From Papaver somniferum (taxonomy: Eukaryota; Streptophyta; Magnoliopsida; Ranunculales; Papaveraceae), in contig NC_039358.1 in the NCBI RefSeq assembly GCF_003573695.1, forward strand, positions 230,405,560-230,469,559: a stretch of 64,000 nt of DNA, read 5' to 3'. The notes under the pieces are model-generated. The model saw only the letters and a list, made by a program, of their open reading frames with translations. It made no database searches and was not told where the DNA came from. The position numbers were made by a program, and so were the translations under genes. Below are positions 1 through 10,656 of this stretch, piece by piece (positions within the stretch are counted from its first letter, which is position 1; each line of letters opens with the position of its first letter).

Positions 1-329
1 TACTGCAGTTTTTTTTTTGTATGCAGTTAGATTTTTAGATTTTTAGGTTGTTGGTGGATCATTTTGATTTCTTTTCGTTGATGTTTTGTTTCATGGTCGA
101 AAAATCTCTGGAATTCAGTTTTTATGGGATCAACTCCTGTTATTGCAGCATTTTTTATGGGATCAACTACTGACTCCTATTGTTGACATAATTTCCTTTT
201 GATTAGTATAGTCATGCTTGTAGTTTAAATCATGTTTGTCAAAAAAAATAGTTTAATTTCTTGCTGGTTTGTGTTTGTGTATTGATGTGGTGTTGTTGTA
301 TTTTATAGTTGTAAAGTTCTTCAAATGTT

Positions 330-400
330 GAATTTGTGGTGCAATGGTAGCATGACTGACTCCACGCCAGATGATGCATGTTCGACTCACGCCAAGTTCA
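330..400 (+). pseudogene. tRNA-Trp(CCA)-derived segment
   Basis: The 71 bases align along their length with plant tRNA-Trp: an A box (TGGTGCAATGG), ACTCCA at the anticodon position, and a B box (GTTCGACTC). The anticodon arm is one base short and the acceptor ends do not pair well, so it is probably not a working tRNA. Because the same segment sits at the same place in the other copy of the surrounding repeat (39518-39588, minus), it is part of the repeat and may have supplied an internal RNA polymerase III promoter. Confidence 0.7.
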
Positions 401-947
401 CTTATTCATATATGTCATTTTTTTGTCAAACATTGGTTGTTGCAGGCCAAAGATGGTTGTTGCAGAGATTTTTGATTCACTGCTCTAGCATGAAAGGGCT
501 TGATTCACTAAAACTTTTTTTTGCATGTTTTTTAGGTTTCATACTAGTTGGATTTTTTTTTTATGTTTTTTAGTTTGTACTTGTTATGTTTGTAACGACA
601 TACATTCGGATTTATTTTTTACGAATGCTATTCTTGTGTTTCTTAATGATATGTCAGTTTGCAGGTTCTAGGTTTATTAGTTTTTACAGGAAACAGACTC
701 ATATAAATGGTGTCAACTCCAACTATTGATCCCATTTTTTTGTGGATCAACTTCCACTGTTGATCCCACTTAACGGGATCAACTTCAAATGTTGATCCCA
801 CTTAAGGGATCAAATTTGGTTGTTGACGCTATAATCTGGAAACATTGCTCTTGAGTTCCGACTTTTTGGGTCAACTTCCATTGTTGATCCCACTTACATT
901 GTTGACACAACTGAACTAGAATAATTTCTAGTTATTTGTTCTGAAAT

Positions 948-1139
948 TTGATGGCGGCGACGGTGGTGGCGGCAACGACAGTGGTGGCAGCAACAATGGT
1001 GACAACATCGACAATGGCGGTGGTAGTGGTGGAATATTATTGGCGGTGGTGGAATGGCAGTGGCGGTGTTGGTCGTGGTGGAGTGGTGGTGGCGGCGACG
1101 ATGCTGGTGGTGGTGGAATGGTGGTGGTGGTTGCTATGA
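948..1139 (+). repeat. GGT/GGC-rich trinucleotide tract
   Basis: Degenerate GGN repeats that happen to be open for 63 codons (Val, Ala, Thr, Trp rich). The second copy of the parent repeat has the complementary CCA-rich tract at 39100-39300, and 40810-41090 is a third such tract. It is low-complexity DNA, not a gene. Confidence 0.75.
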
Positions 1140-1394
1140 AGTAATAGAGAAAGAAATCTGTTAAGGGATAAGATTTTTAAATGAAAAATAATATTATAAG
1201 TGAGTGTATTAAGATAATCTATTTTTTAATGGATAAGATTTTAAATGATAGGGGTATATGTATTTTTGTATAAGGATATATTTGTTGGGCGTCAAAACTA
1301 AGATATTTAATGAATATACTTTTTTTTTTTAGCTCACGGTATAAATTTGGAATCACGTGATGAATTTAGATTTTGATTTAGGGAAAGATCAGTG

Positions 1395-2450
1395 ATTCTG
1401 CTCGGCCCACCGGTCAATCCCACTATCAAACCATTACTGACTTGGGTTGACTTTTACATTTTCTTGGGTCCATAGCTAAGGGTTTTATTCTGGGTCGTTT
1501 TGTTCAAGTTCTGGTTAAAAAAAAAAACAAGTACTATCATTCGAAATTCACATCGAACATTAGTACTTGAACAGATCACCCTTCTTTCATGTGCGGATGA
1601 TTATCTGATTATTACGTACATGTTAATTATTGTATTATTCAGAATGGGATGAAGTAGGTGTCTTTAGAACTTCACAATCAGTTGCCACTATGCAGCTTCT
1701 TAGCCATGAGAGGAAAATATCAATTTTCTTCTTACGTTTCTGATTCATGTGACAGAGAAAATGATAGTGTTATGTGCACCTTACCCTTCAGTTAATGATT
1801 CATGGAATCATGATACCTACTGCAAATGTCCATGAATACTTGTCTAAACTTCCATTAGGCATAAATCATGTACAAGCAACATAGATGACCAATTTAATCA
1901 GTTTCAGAAATAAATTTTGGCAAATATTCTTTCAACCTTTGTTTGATTTCTTCGAAATCCGTTAATTGCAACTTCAGTATTCGATTTCCGCAATGTTTTT
2001 TTTTTGTTGTTGTTGTAAACTTTACCAAATCCACCAAACCCAAATAGATCTGTATCTGTATAGGCTTTCGTTGTGCGCTTCAAAGAGTATCTACAGGTAC
2101 CAATATATATCGATTTCCAATGATCAATCACATCTCTATTCCTAGATTTCTCGTAACCCCCAAAACTTACACAACTAGATTTTCAGTCCCAATGAAATAA
2201 GCTTTATTTATTTATTTTCAGATTTATAAGATTCTTGAACGAGTTTTTGGTTGATATATTTATAAGCTAAAATCTGTTCAGCTGCTAATGTTCGATGCGA
2301 GTTTTTGGATGATAGATCGAAGATTTTTCGATTGCCTATTTTGCGACCAGAACTTGAATGAAACGAAGAACGAGAAATAAAAGTCTAGCCACGTCACGGC
2401 CACCTCAGCGGTGGGTTTGAGGGTGGGATTGACCGATGGGCTGAAAAGAA
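1395..2450. other. Possible small element bounded by a 30-bp inverted repeat
   Basis: The segment at about 1402-1432 (CCCACCGGTCAATCCCAC core) recurs inverted at about 2411-2441 (GTGGGATTGACCGATGGG core) with a few mismatches. The inside is AT-rich and has no convincing coding sequence. This may be the remains of a roughly 1-kb non-autonomous transposon; no clear target duplication was found. The neighbouring DNA up to 3010 shows nothing else I can name. Confidence 0.35.
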
Positions 2451-3015
2451 TTATTGGGGAAAGATAAAGATTTCTGCTCGAGGAACGCATTTCGTGCTAT
2501 ACACGCCAAGTGTTGGGCCTCAACTGTAGATTTTGGGTCATGGTTCGTATTTTGCTCACTATGCACTATCTAAGTTGTCATGCTATTTTTGCCGGTTTTT
2601 ATTTTTATTGTTATTGATGAAAGAAAACTTGTATTACCACTATATAAAGGTTTGACACGATGGGTATAAATTTCTCCCAATATTGGAGGTCAGCCTTTAC
2701 AAAAAGTAAAAAAGTCTCTCAATATTGTTTAGTTGTTTGGTAAGGAAAAACCCAACTATATTTCTTTCTTCTGTTCTTCGTTTTTGTTCTCTCAATATTT
2801 CTTTTCCCTATAGACTAATAAAAAAGAGAAGATAAAATCTAACAGTAGTTTCAAATTCTTCCAAATCTCATCGTAGTTTCAAAGTCTTCCACAATACCAT
2901 CATTTTGGAGGTATTGTGGCGATGCAGGACCGTCTCTGGCATCTAGATGACAACGAGCTAAAGAGCTTGAATGCCTTTTAATGCGATTTTTTTTAATGTG
3001 CATATAATTTATATT

Positions 3016-3180
3016 TGTTATAGGGTCTATGGTCCATGGATGTGCGGTCCGTTAGATGATTAGGTTTTCCCGTTTCTATATATAAAGAACATTGTGTTAT
3101 GTAATTCTCTGATGCCTTTTTATCAAAAAGAAGTTCTTTTCCTTCTCTATCTTTTACTTTAATCTAATTGTTACTCCAAA
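3016..3180 (+). repeat. 5' LTR of the copia element
   Basis: Begins TGTTATAG and matches 9172-9316 along its length, including the shared stretch GGTCCATGGATGTGCGGTCC. It is about 20 bp longer than the 3' copy because of an indel near 3120-3140. The sequence GGTATCATGCACGAAGC straight after it is a weakened version of the TGGTATCAGAGC primer site used by many copia elements. Confidence 0.8.
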
Positions 3181-3734
3181 ACGGTATCATGCACGAAGCT
3201 TTACCGCAAAACTAAATGGGATCGATTATTTTTTTTTTCTTTTTCTACATGGATGATTTACATCAACGCAGTTATAAAATTATCGGCAAGCTAATGTTAA
3301 AATTGCTGGAATCAAATTAGCTAAGTTGGATCTATTTTTTCTCCTATATATTTTTTGTTGTTCACTGTTTTTTTATTTTGACATATACATTAGGTATAGT
3401 AAATCTGCAGCGAAAATTGATTTGATTAGGAATTAAAGATTATTTTGATTAATTTATTTGTAATCATGAATTATTTTGATTAATTATTTTTGGTACTGTT
3501 CATGACTTTGATTATTTTGGTACTAATTAGAGTACTAATCAAGATATTAATCATAATCAGGAATTACTTTGATTAATCTTTAATCTGTAGTCATCGTCTT
3601 TTGTAATTTGGGATTTGCTAACGATGTAGATTTAGATCGGTGGGAAATCAATCTGTTTGTTAATGTTTCTCTTTTTTTCTTAAGGAACTGTTCACGTTCC
3701 TCGGAGGAGAAGAAAAGGTGTGCAAATAAATTCT

Positions 3735-3870
3735 CCAAACCTCGGTCCGGTCCAAACCGGTCTGATCTTGTCCGACCCAACCCTTTTCGGTCCGATCCAA
3801 CCCAACCTGTTCCGGTCCGGTCCGACCCAACTTGTTCCAGCCTCGGTTCTGGTGTCCTGTTCCAGCATGG
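3735..3870. repeat. GGTCCG/GACCCA-rich degenerate minisatellite
   Basis: Short imperfect units built on GGTCCGATCC, CCGACCCAAC and related words repeat about eight times. The tract keeps both strands open for over 100 codons (Arg/Ser/Asp/Pro rich on either strand), which is a property of the repeat and not evidence for a gene. It lies inside the copia element, just after its 5' LTR, where the gag region should begin. Confidence 0.6.
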
Positions 3871-6800
3871 TTTTTCTGTTAGGCTCTGCGTGGCCAAGTT
3901 TGTTCCGGTTCCGTCTATATATAGCGGGAACAAAAAATTGAAGTATGTAACTAACTAACGTGGGTTTTTACATACATTGAATATTTGTTGGGCTTATTTA
4001 TACTTGCTTTTAGAACATGTATAGTTCTGTTTTTTTTTCCTTAACATAAGTCCATAAACGGCCAATTTAAATTATGGGTGCTGATTTCGATCATTAAGAA
4101 TTTTGGTTGTACCAACTCGATTCAAATATATTTATTTTGGGTTTAGAAGTACTTGAACACCATTATTGCGTACATGATATTTTCTTCCCAAAATTTAAAT
4201 GTTTCGTGGAAATGACTATTAGTAGTTTCAAAGATACGTTCAAATAAAATCACATGTATTCCAATTTTTGTGGAAGAACTCACAAAAGATGATATGAGTC
4301 AGAAAATTTCCATTTCTCTACTTCATCCATGGTACTAACGAACTAGTATATGTTGAAGTATGACAACAAGAGAACTATCTTTAGTAATATATTCAACCTA
4401 AAGTAAGTGGTTGACATGTGTAGTGAGATTCTTTTGACCTCTTGAGATAAATAAATTTCTCAAATTACGCTAAATGTAGCAAACATTGAAAATGGAAAGA
4501 ACCCCGAAGTAATGAGGGTTAGACATACCGACTCATATAAAGCATGTGAAAAGGGACATATATATCATCAGACAAAGATGCATTCCCCCTTCCGGTAGTA
4601 ATGACACCAAAGTACAAGTATCAACTGAATATGGGTTGAATCTAAGATGTAATTCTAGCTCTCACCAAAGGGTTGGAATGAATCTTCTTACCGATATTTG
4701 TACAAGCAATGCAATGTGGGTACCATTGTAGCAACCAATTTCCATGGAAAGGTCATACTTGAGATATCAACTTTAATGACAAGAATAATTTTCCTGGCCA
4801 ATCGACTATTTATTTGAACTAGATCCAATGTCTGCGCTTATGGAATGAAAAGTACATCATTCCCACGAGACATAAATTCTCTATAGCACTTGAGATATGT
4901 CCGGATGAAAAATGTATCAACCCCCTGAAACATAACATATATTCACTCTAAAGTACTTGAGTTGAGTCTCACTTTTGTTACTAATAAGGCCACACCACTT
5001 ATTTCATATCTCAAGAATCAATGTCTAACAGATAATGGTTTCCCTCCCACCAGCTTAAGGAATTTAAACTAGTTGTTGAACCATTTCCTTATAATGTGAC
5101 TACGAGGATTGGATCATCGAGCGCAGCACTGCTCAAAATTTGTTTTCAAGATAGAACAAAGATGTCACAAAATCTCTACATGTACCGAGAGATAATCGCA
5201 CCTTGTTAAATTCCAAAGAAACCCATGTAAATGGATATCATGTGGAAACTCACAGTGATAAGAATGTAGTTGATTGCATCTTTTATAACCTTTAATGAAT
5301 GTGGAAGAAGCATATTCTTAGAGAAATTCATGAGTCAATTTGGTGAAATATAAATCACTAGTATTTGGATTACTGAATCCATATTGACCCCGACAATCAA
5401 ATATTGGGTATTGACTCATACAGACTTTGGCATAACCATAAAGCTACTTTGGTTGTAACATGATGATCGTTTTGTAAGGACTCGTACATCACTTTATTTG
5501 AGTGAACGAGACAACGAAAAAAATATTGACATAATGCGAAGTGACGACATACCTCTAAATAAGTTTTTTCTAAAGTACTAGATACACAACCCCCCTTCCC
5601 ATGATGCTTTTAAGTAATAAAGCATATCACTCATTTTAAAAAGTCTTCAGTAAAACAGGATCGAGATCATCCTAAGATGCAAATTGAAAACAACCTATAG
5701 TATAAAAAAAACAAGGTGATCTAGAAATATGTCCACGCAGAATACGGACCATTAAAGTGACTTATGGCTATGGTGGATGCTTTCACACTTTGGACTAGTT
5801 ATAGTTCCCAAGAAGTTTTGCGTTTGGAAAACTACAAGCACATATTATACATGTAAGGGCTCACCACCCCTTGTAAATGCTAGCTAGTGCACATCAAAAG
5901 GACTTGATTGTTATTGCATATTTAATAGGATCAACGCAGAGCATCCTACACCTCATGGTCTCTCAAAGGCTATCATCAAAGGTTACAGATGATGCCTAAG
6001 GCATGGTAATGCGTACAGACATACCTTTAACTGCTTGGGGGATATGCAATATTAAACGCACCTTTACTTAAATTCGTTATAGAACCCAATATTAGTCAAC
6101 CTTTTAAGCGTACAAGTTGGTAACTGGATATAAGCCTGACATTCGTATTCTTACGCATATTTTGGTTGCACTATCAAGGGTCACGGAAACGATTAAGTAG
6201 TTATGTTGGATATTTACTCCCAACAATTATCCGCGTATTAAAACCTTTGGAAGGAGATCTCTTACCGCTGGATTTGCGAGTGATTACTTAGTGAGACAGT
6301 CTTCCCGTCGTCAGGGGGAGATAAGAAAAAGTATTTTCTTAGGAAACGACAAGAATTGTCATGGTCTGCTCCCACTGTGTCTCATATTGATTCTTGTACT
6401 CCACAAATGTAAATGTGAAACGACAAAGAATAATCGATTTTCAGAATGTACACTGATGTCGCTAAAGTGATAATATCACACATACCAGCTGCAAACCTAC
6501 CTGCAAGGTTACGAATCCTCAATAATGGATATACACCATTGACTAAGGTGTTGCAACTAAACTTAGTGGAAGTGTGGTTGAGGCCGTGGCTCCATAAAGG
6601 AAGTTGGAGTGACCACTTGGTTCGATCAATCTTCACCTATAAAGGAAGTAGGTGAGTAAGACACAACTTATTTTTATCATTTATGAAATCATCACATTTG
6701 ATTGTCTCTGACTATGTCCATGAATCAATACTGGAGGACGCTCCGAAGTTTAATGATTCCAGAGAACAATGACATCCCAAGTGGATTATGAGAATGGGCA

Positions 6801-7339
6801 CGAGTTAATGGAAATATCACGCGAGGATATTGATGATTAATTTCGCATACACTTGTGTAAGGAAATAGAGCAAGATAATATCGAACCAAGCTCCTTGTTG
6901 CTTAATGTCAACAAAGAGCATATTTGGCCTATACAATCCAGGTAGAACTTGGTGCTTTGACAAATATACAGGTATTTGGTGTGGTAGTGCTAACCAACCA
7001 AGTGTAAAGCCTATTGGACATACATGATTAATTTGTCACAAAGTATAACGAGAATAAAGCGGTCTTAAAGTATAAAGACTCGCCTTGTGGCGCGAGGTTT
7101 CTCACAAGGCCCTGGAATTGTTCTCTTGTAATGAACTTTATAGTGTTCTGTTACTTAGTTAGCTTGGTAATTTCAAAAGGACTTGAAATGCAGTACATGT
7201 ATGTGGTTGTTACGTATCTCTGAAAGAATCAAGAAATAGAAGATACTTACAAAAGTACTTGATAGCCTTTTGTTACCCAAATCAAGTGACTCTAAACCAT
7301 AGAGTGCGTTTACAGTTAGATAGAACGTTCACTTATAGA

Positions 7340-7770
7340 TATAAGCAATCAGGTGGATGTGGTATACCCGTCTAAGTGGCTATTTGATTTGGAGGGAATA
7401 TACAAGTAAGTTAGTTTTCCTTGTGTCTTCACAAGAAAGTTACTATTTGGAATTGTAGCTATCTATATCGATGGTACAAACATAATGGGTAATGTTGATG
7501 TAATAAGATACCTCAAAAGCTATTTGAAATCCGAATTTGAGATGAAAAATCTGGGGAAAACTCGACCGAATACTGAGATTGTGGTATATTATTCCACAAG
7601 TTTGCATATGTCTAAAGTTGTCAGGAAATTTAATAAAGACATGCATCCTGATAGCACTCCCATGATTAGTCGACGTTCAAATGTAAGTAAGTGGCCATTT
7701 CGCCTTAAGGAAGATGACGAAGATGTGTCGGGGATGAAATTCCCATATCTAAGTACAATAGACTAATTGT
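7340..7770 (+). pseudogene. Copia reverse transcriptase fragment
   Basis: The translation gives, across frameshifts, the late reverse transcriptase region: SGRMWY-like residues near 7346, then YLKSEFEMKNLGKT at about 7530-7570, followed by the HMSKVVRKFN, HPDSTPM and PFRLKEDDEDV blocks that in intact copia elements lie between reverse transcriptase and RNase H. The YVDD catalytic box is decayed to YIDG. The longest uninterrupted part is 93 residues. Family membership is secure; function is lost. Confidence 0.85.
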
Positions 7771-8194
7771 TGTACTTAGTATAATAATATACTCGGTTAA
7801 ATTTTACATCATAAGGGAACTTTTTATCTAGATATAACTCAGCGCCAACACAACGTCATTGGAATGGTACAGTGAATGTAATTATGTACATAAAACTAAT
7901 CAATGACATGAGTTTGTTTTATCTCTGCAAAGACATAAAAGGAATGATAAAAGAACTATAATCCAAATGTTGTTGATTATGAAGGAAAAATAATATCTTC
8001 TCCAACGAAAGTAATCAGGGGTAGATATGGTAGACTATTTTCTAAGTCATTACCGATATTCAGTTTCGAAAAGTACATGACTAAATAAATTGTCTGTAAC
8101 AACTCTGAAAGTAATATGGGGAGGGGAGATGCCGACATCAGTGGGAGGATCCAAGGATATGATGTCGACATATTTTACTTCGAATTTGAAGATG

Positions 8195-9062
8195 TGTTGT
8201 ACTCTTTTTGCCTTCGATCGAGAATAGTTTTTCCCAAAGGGTTTTGTTACTCGACAAGGTTTTTAGTGAGACAACACTAAAAACATCAAATATGTTGAAC
8301 GTTGAACACATAAAGATCGCGTTGATATTACTGAAAATATTTGAGTGAAAGAAATGAAACATGATAGTATGTTAAGCAACGTAACTTCCAGAATCAACAA
8401 CAGGGCCTTGTAAACATTCAAGCCACCAAAGTAAAGTGTGATAAACTCCTTTTGACTGCATTAGACTAATGAAAATTTTCTGACATCAGGGGGAGCATCT
8501 AATGGTGTGTTGAACTATTTTCCTTCACCGAGGTTTCTTTTTCCCACATGGTCTTAATACTCGGCAAGGTTTTTAATGAGGCAACAACAAACACCGGGAA
8601 TGTAATTTCCCAGCTAAGGCTATTGTCTTTCCCATGAGGATTATCTGCCTTTAGAGTTGTGAAGCAACTAGTCAACATCAACGGAGTAAAGTGATCATCT
8701 GCAACGGATCACCTTTACTTGCATCTGTCACGTTGTACTATTTTCCCTTCGTCAAGGTTTTGTCCCACCGGATTCTTCCTTGTCAAGGTTTTAATGAGGC
8801 AACATATTCAAGTCCAACTATGTTCTAAGTTTACTTAATATTGGACTCCTTTTCTTTAGTTCAGGTTTTGTCCCTCTGGGTTTCCCTGACGAAGTTTTAA
8901 CGAGGCAATTAACTTAGACTAGTCGGTTCTTGGAGATCGTACAACATGTGAAGTACTACATGTAAAATATGAGATAACATGTGAAGTACTACATGTGAAG
9001 AGCCGTACTAAGGTTTTGTCCCACTGGGTTTTTCCTTGTCAAAGTTTTAATTAAGCAATTGA
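8195..9062 (+). repeat. Iterated 3' untranslated motif of the copia element
   Basis: A motif of roughly 60-80 bp recurs at about 8200, 8510, 8735, 8850 and 9008. Each unit has a TTTTGTCCCACTGGGTTTTTCC-like core (interrupted and variable) followed by GTCAAGGTTTTAATGAGGCAA. It lies between the coding region and the purine tract, where several plant copia families carry repeated untranslated blocks. Confidence 0.65.
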
Positions 9063-9171
9063 TTTCGGCACAAGTCATCAAGGAAAGAACTACATTTGAA
9101 GAACTACATTCAAAGCACTATATGTGAAGCATTATGTATAAAGCTTTGTTACTGAACCAGACAAGGAGGAG

Positions 9172-9316
9172 TGTTATAGCGACTATGGTCCATGGATGTG
9201 CGGTCCATTAGATGACTAGGTTTCCCTTTCCATATAAAGAACATTGTATGTATGTAATTCTTTGATGCCTCTTTATCCTTCTCTATCTTTTACTTTAACC
9301 TAATTGTTACTCTAAA
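9172..9316 (+). repeat. 3' LTR of the copia element
   Basis: Pairs with 3016-3180. It is preceded directly by a purine-rich tract and followed by the ATATT target duplication. Both LTRs end in a decayed form (AAA and not CA). Confidence 0.8.
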
Positions 9317-9321
9317 ATATT

Positions 9322-10131
9322 TTTATTTAATTGAGACAGTGTTGTTGTTCACATTTTTTACTTTCCCTTTGTGTCTAAATATCCACTCTTAGTTGTATGA
9401 CCATTTTAGTACGCATATTATTATTAATACAATATATGAAATCAAGTAGCAAAAGCTATATTAGTCGTGATTTCCAAACGGCCGAATAAACAGTGTAATA
9501 TTAGATGTTTAGCTTGATTAAAATTACGGTGAAAAGATTTGGTTCCAAGGGTTCATGGTTCACTTGATTCAGGTAGTACTTCCTCACGTCTCTATAAGAA
9601 AATATCCAATATCATTGGTTCTCTGCTTGTCTGCACAATTCTCTCCATATAAAGACGTTCGTGAGTTATTAGTCAGAATGAAAACTAACCAGGTCAAAGA
9701 AAACATCAAAAGACACAATAATAAATTATGGAAACCATTAAACTACCGAAAATGCTAGAAAATGAATCCCGAAGTTTATCCCACAACACACAAAACAGTG
9801 GAACTCGGGACCAAATGTCGGTGCGTGTAGCACTGCTCTTAAACTAGTCCACTAACTAGACAACCTAAGAAATAAAATGAGTCATATAGTTAGATTAATA
9901 GATTCGAAGACGTCAACTACTCGCTAGAACATAAACTAATCAAAATAAGCAACTCTAGGGTTTGTACTTCTTAACATGAAGTCGTGAATCATAGCTACAC
10001 ACTTCACTTGTCTTCGATTTTGGGCTTAAGAAAGTTTTTTGATGTAGGCCCATCCACAATTAAAACTAAATAAGAAATCCCGGTTCCTCGATTTAGTAAC
10101 TCACACAGGAACAAAGAGATTTTTCCACCAT
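9322..10131. other. Intergenic DNA, no gene seen
   Basis: AT-rich sequence with only short random open frames. It lies between the end of the copia element and the gypsy insertion; after removing the gypsy element it would join directly to 18772. Confidence 0.6.
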
Positions 10132-10136
10132 GTGGT

Positions 10137-10615
10137 TGTAGTAGTAGAAAAATCCTATTACTACACCCCTTAAACAATCTATTTATCAAACTAAGAAAAC
10201 ATTATCAAGAACATCAAAGAATCATTTCATTAAGTATAGAAACCAATACAAAGATGATAGATAGAATCCTAACTTTGGAAACAAATAACTTTCTCTCTCC
10301 TAAAGTTCTATCTCTACTCTCCAAAAGATCTCTCTTCTCCAGAAGGGTGGCTGGTCCTATATATAGGGATTTTACATAGTGGGAGACAACTAATAAAGCC
10401 CCTATTTTTGGATGTAACATACGAGTCGCTCGCTCCCGTACATTGTGTATTCTCGCACATACTCTAGGACTTCGCCCATCTCTCACACTTTACTCGTGAC
10501 TTTGTGACGTCATTGATTCTGTCATTTAAGATATGCTAAATGCGAACACTGTTCGCTCCTTAGTAATTCAGTTGTCTCGCACGAGTATTCATGTGTGCGA
10601 TGTTTAACCCCTACA
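10137..10615 (-). repeat. LTR (3' LTR in element orientation)
   Basis: Begins TGTAGTAG and ends CCCCTACA on the plus strand; carries a TATATATA box in its middle. Next to it (10616-10635) the complement gives an AAGAGAAGAGGCAA purine tract suitable as the plus-strand primer. Confidence 0.9.
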
Positions 10616-10656
10616 TATTGCCTCTTCTCTTACCGATCTTGATCTTGAAATGAGCG

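Larger units (their letters stand above)
1..1310 (+). repeat. Dispersed repeat, copy 1 (tRNA-Trp-like core, GATCAAC motifs, GGN tract)
   Basis: A composite repeat that recurs in inverted orientation at 38966-40000 with its tip at about 22640-22685. In order it holds poly-T rich DNA, imperfect GGGATCAACT / TTGATCCCA motifs (130-190 and 720-900), a tRNA-Trp-like segment (330-400), a GGT/GGC-rich tract (948-1139), and an AT-rich tail ending near GGATATATTTGTTGGGCGTC (about 1275-1295). Both copies keep this order, so it is one element family and not chance low complexity. It may begin before the window. No protein of its own is visible. It could be a SINE-like or other non-autonomous element; the class is not settled. 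Confidence 0.7.
3016..9316 (+). mobile_element. Decayed Ty1-copia LTR retrotransposon
   Basis: Short LTRs (3016-3180 and 9172-9316) are flanked by the 5-bp duplication ATATT (3011-3015 and 9317-9321). Inside are a tRNA-Met-type primer binding site remnant after the 5' LTR, copia-type reverse transcriptase/RNase H fragments in plus orientation around 7340-7770, and a purine tract (ACAAGGAGGAG, 9161-9171) abutting the 3' LTR. Most of the coding sequence between 4300 and 7300 is full of stops and frameshifts; pieces such as the PAANLPARL stretch near 6490 still resemble copia polyproteins. It is an old insertion, long dead. Confidence 0.85.

Noticed and set aside
330..400. A functional tRNA-Trp gene
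   Set aside because: Anticodon arm is short, acceptor ends pair poorly, and the segment is embedded at the same place in two copies of a repeat.
948..1139. 63-codon open frame
   Set aside because: GGN trinucleotide tract; composition alone explains the absence of stops.
3580..3958. Overlapping open frames of about 117 codons on both strands
   Set aside because: Both come from the GGTCCG/GACCCA minisatellite and match no domain.
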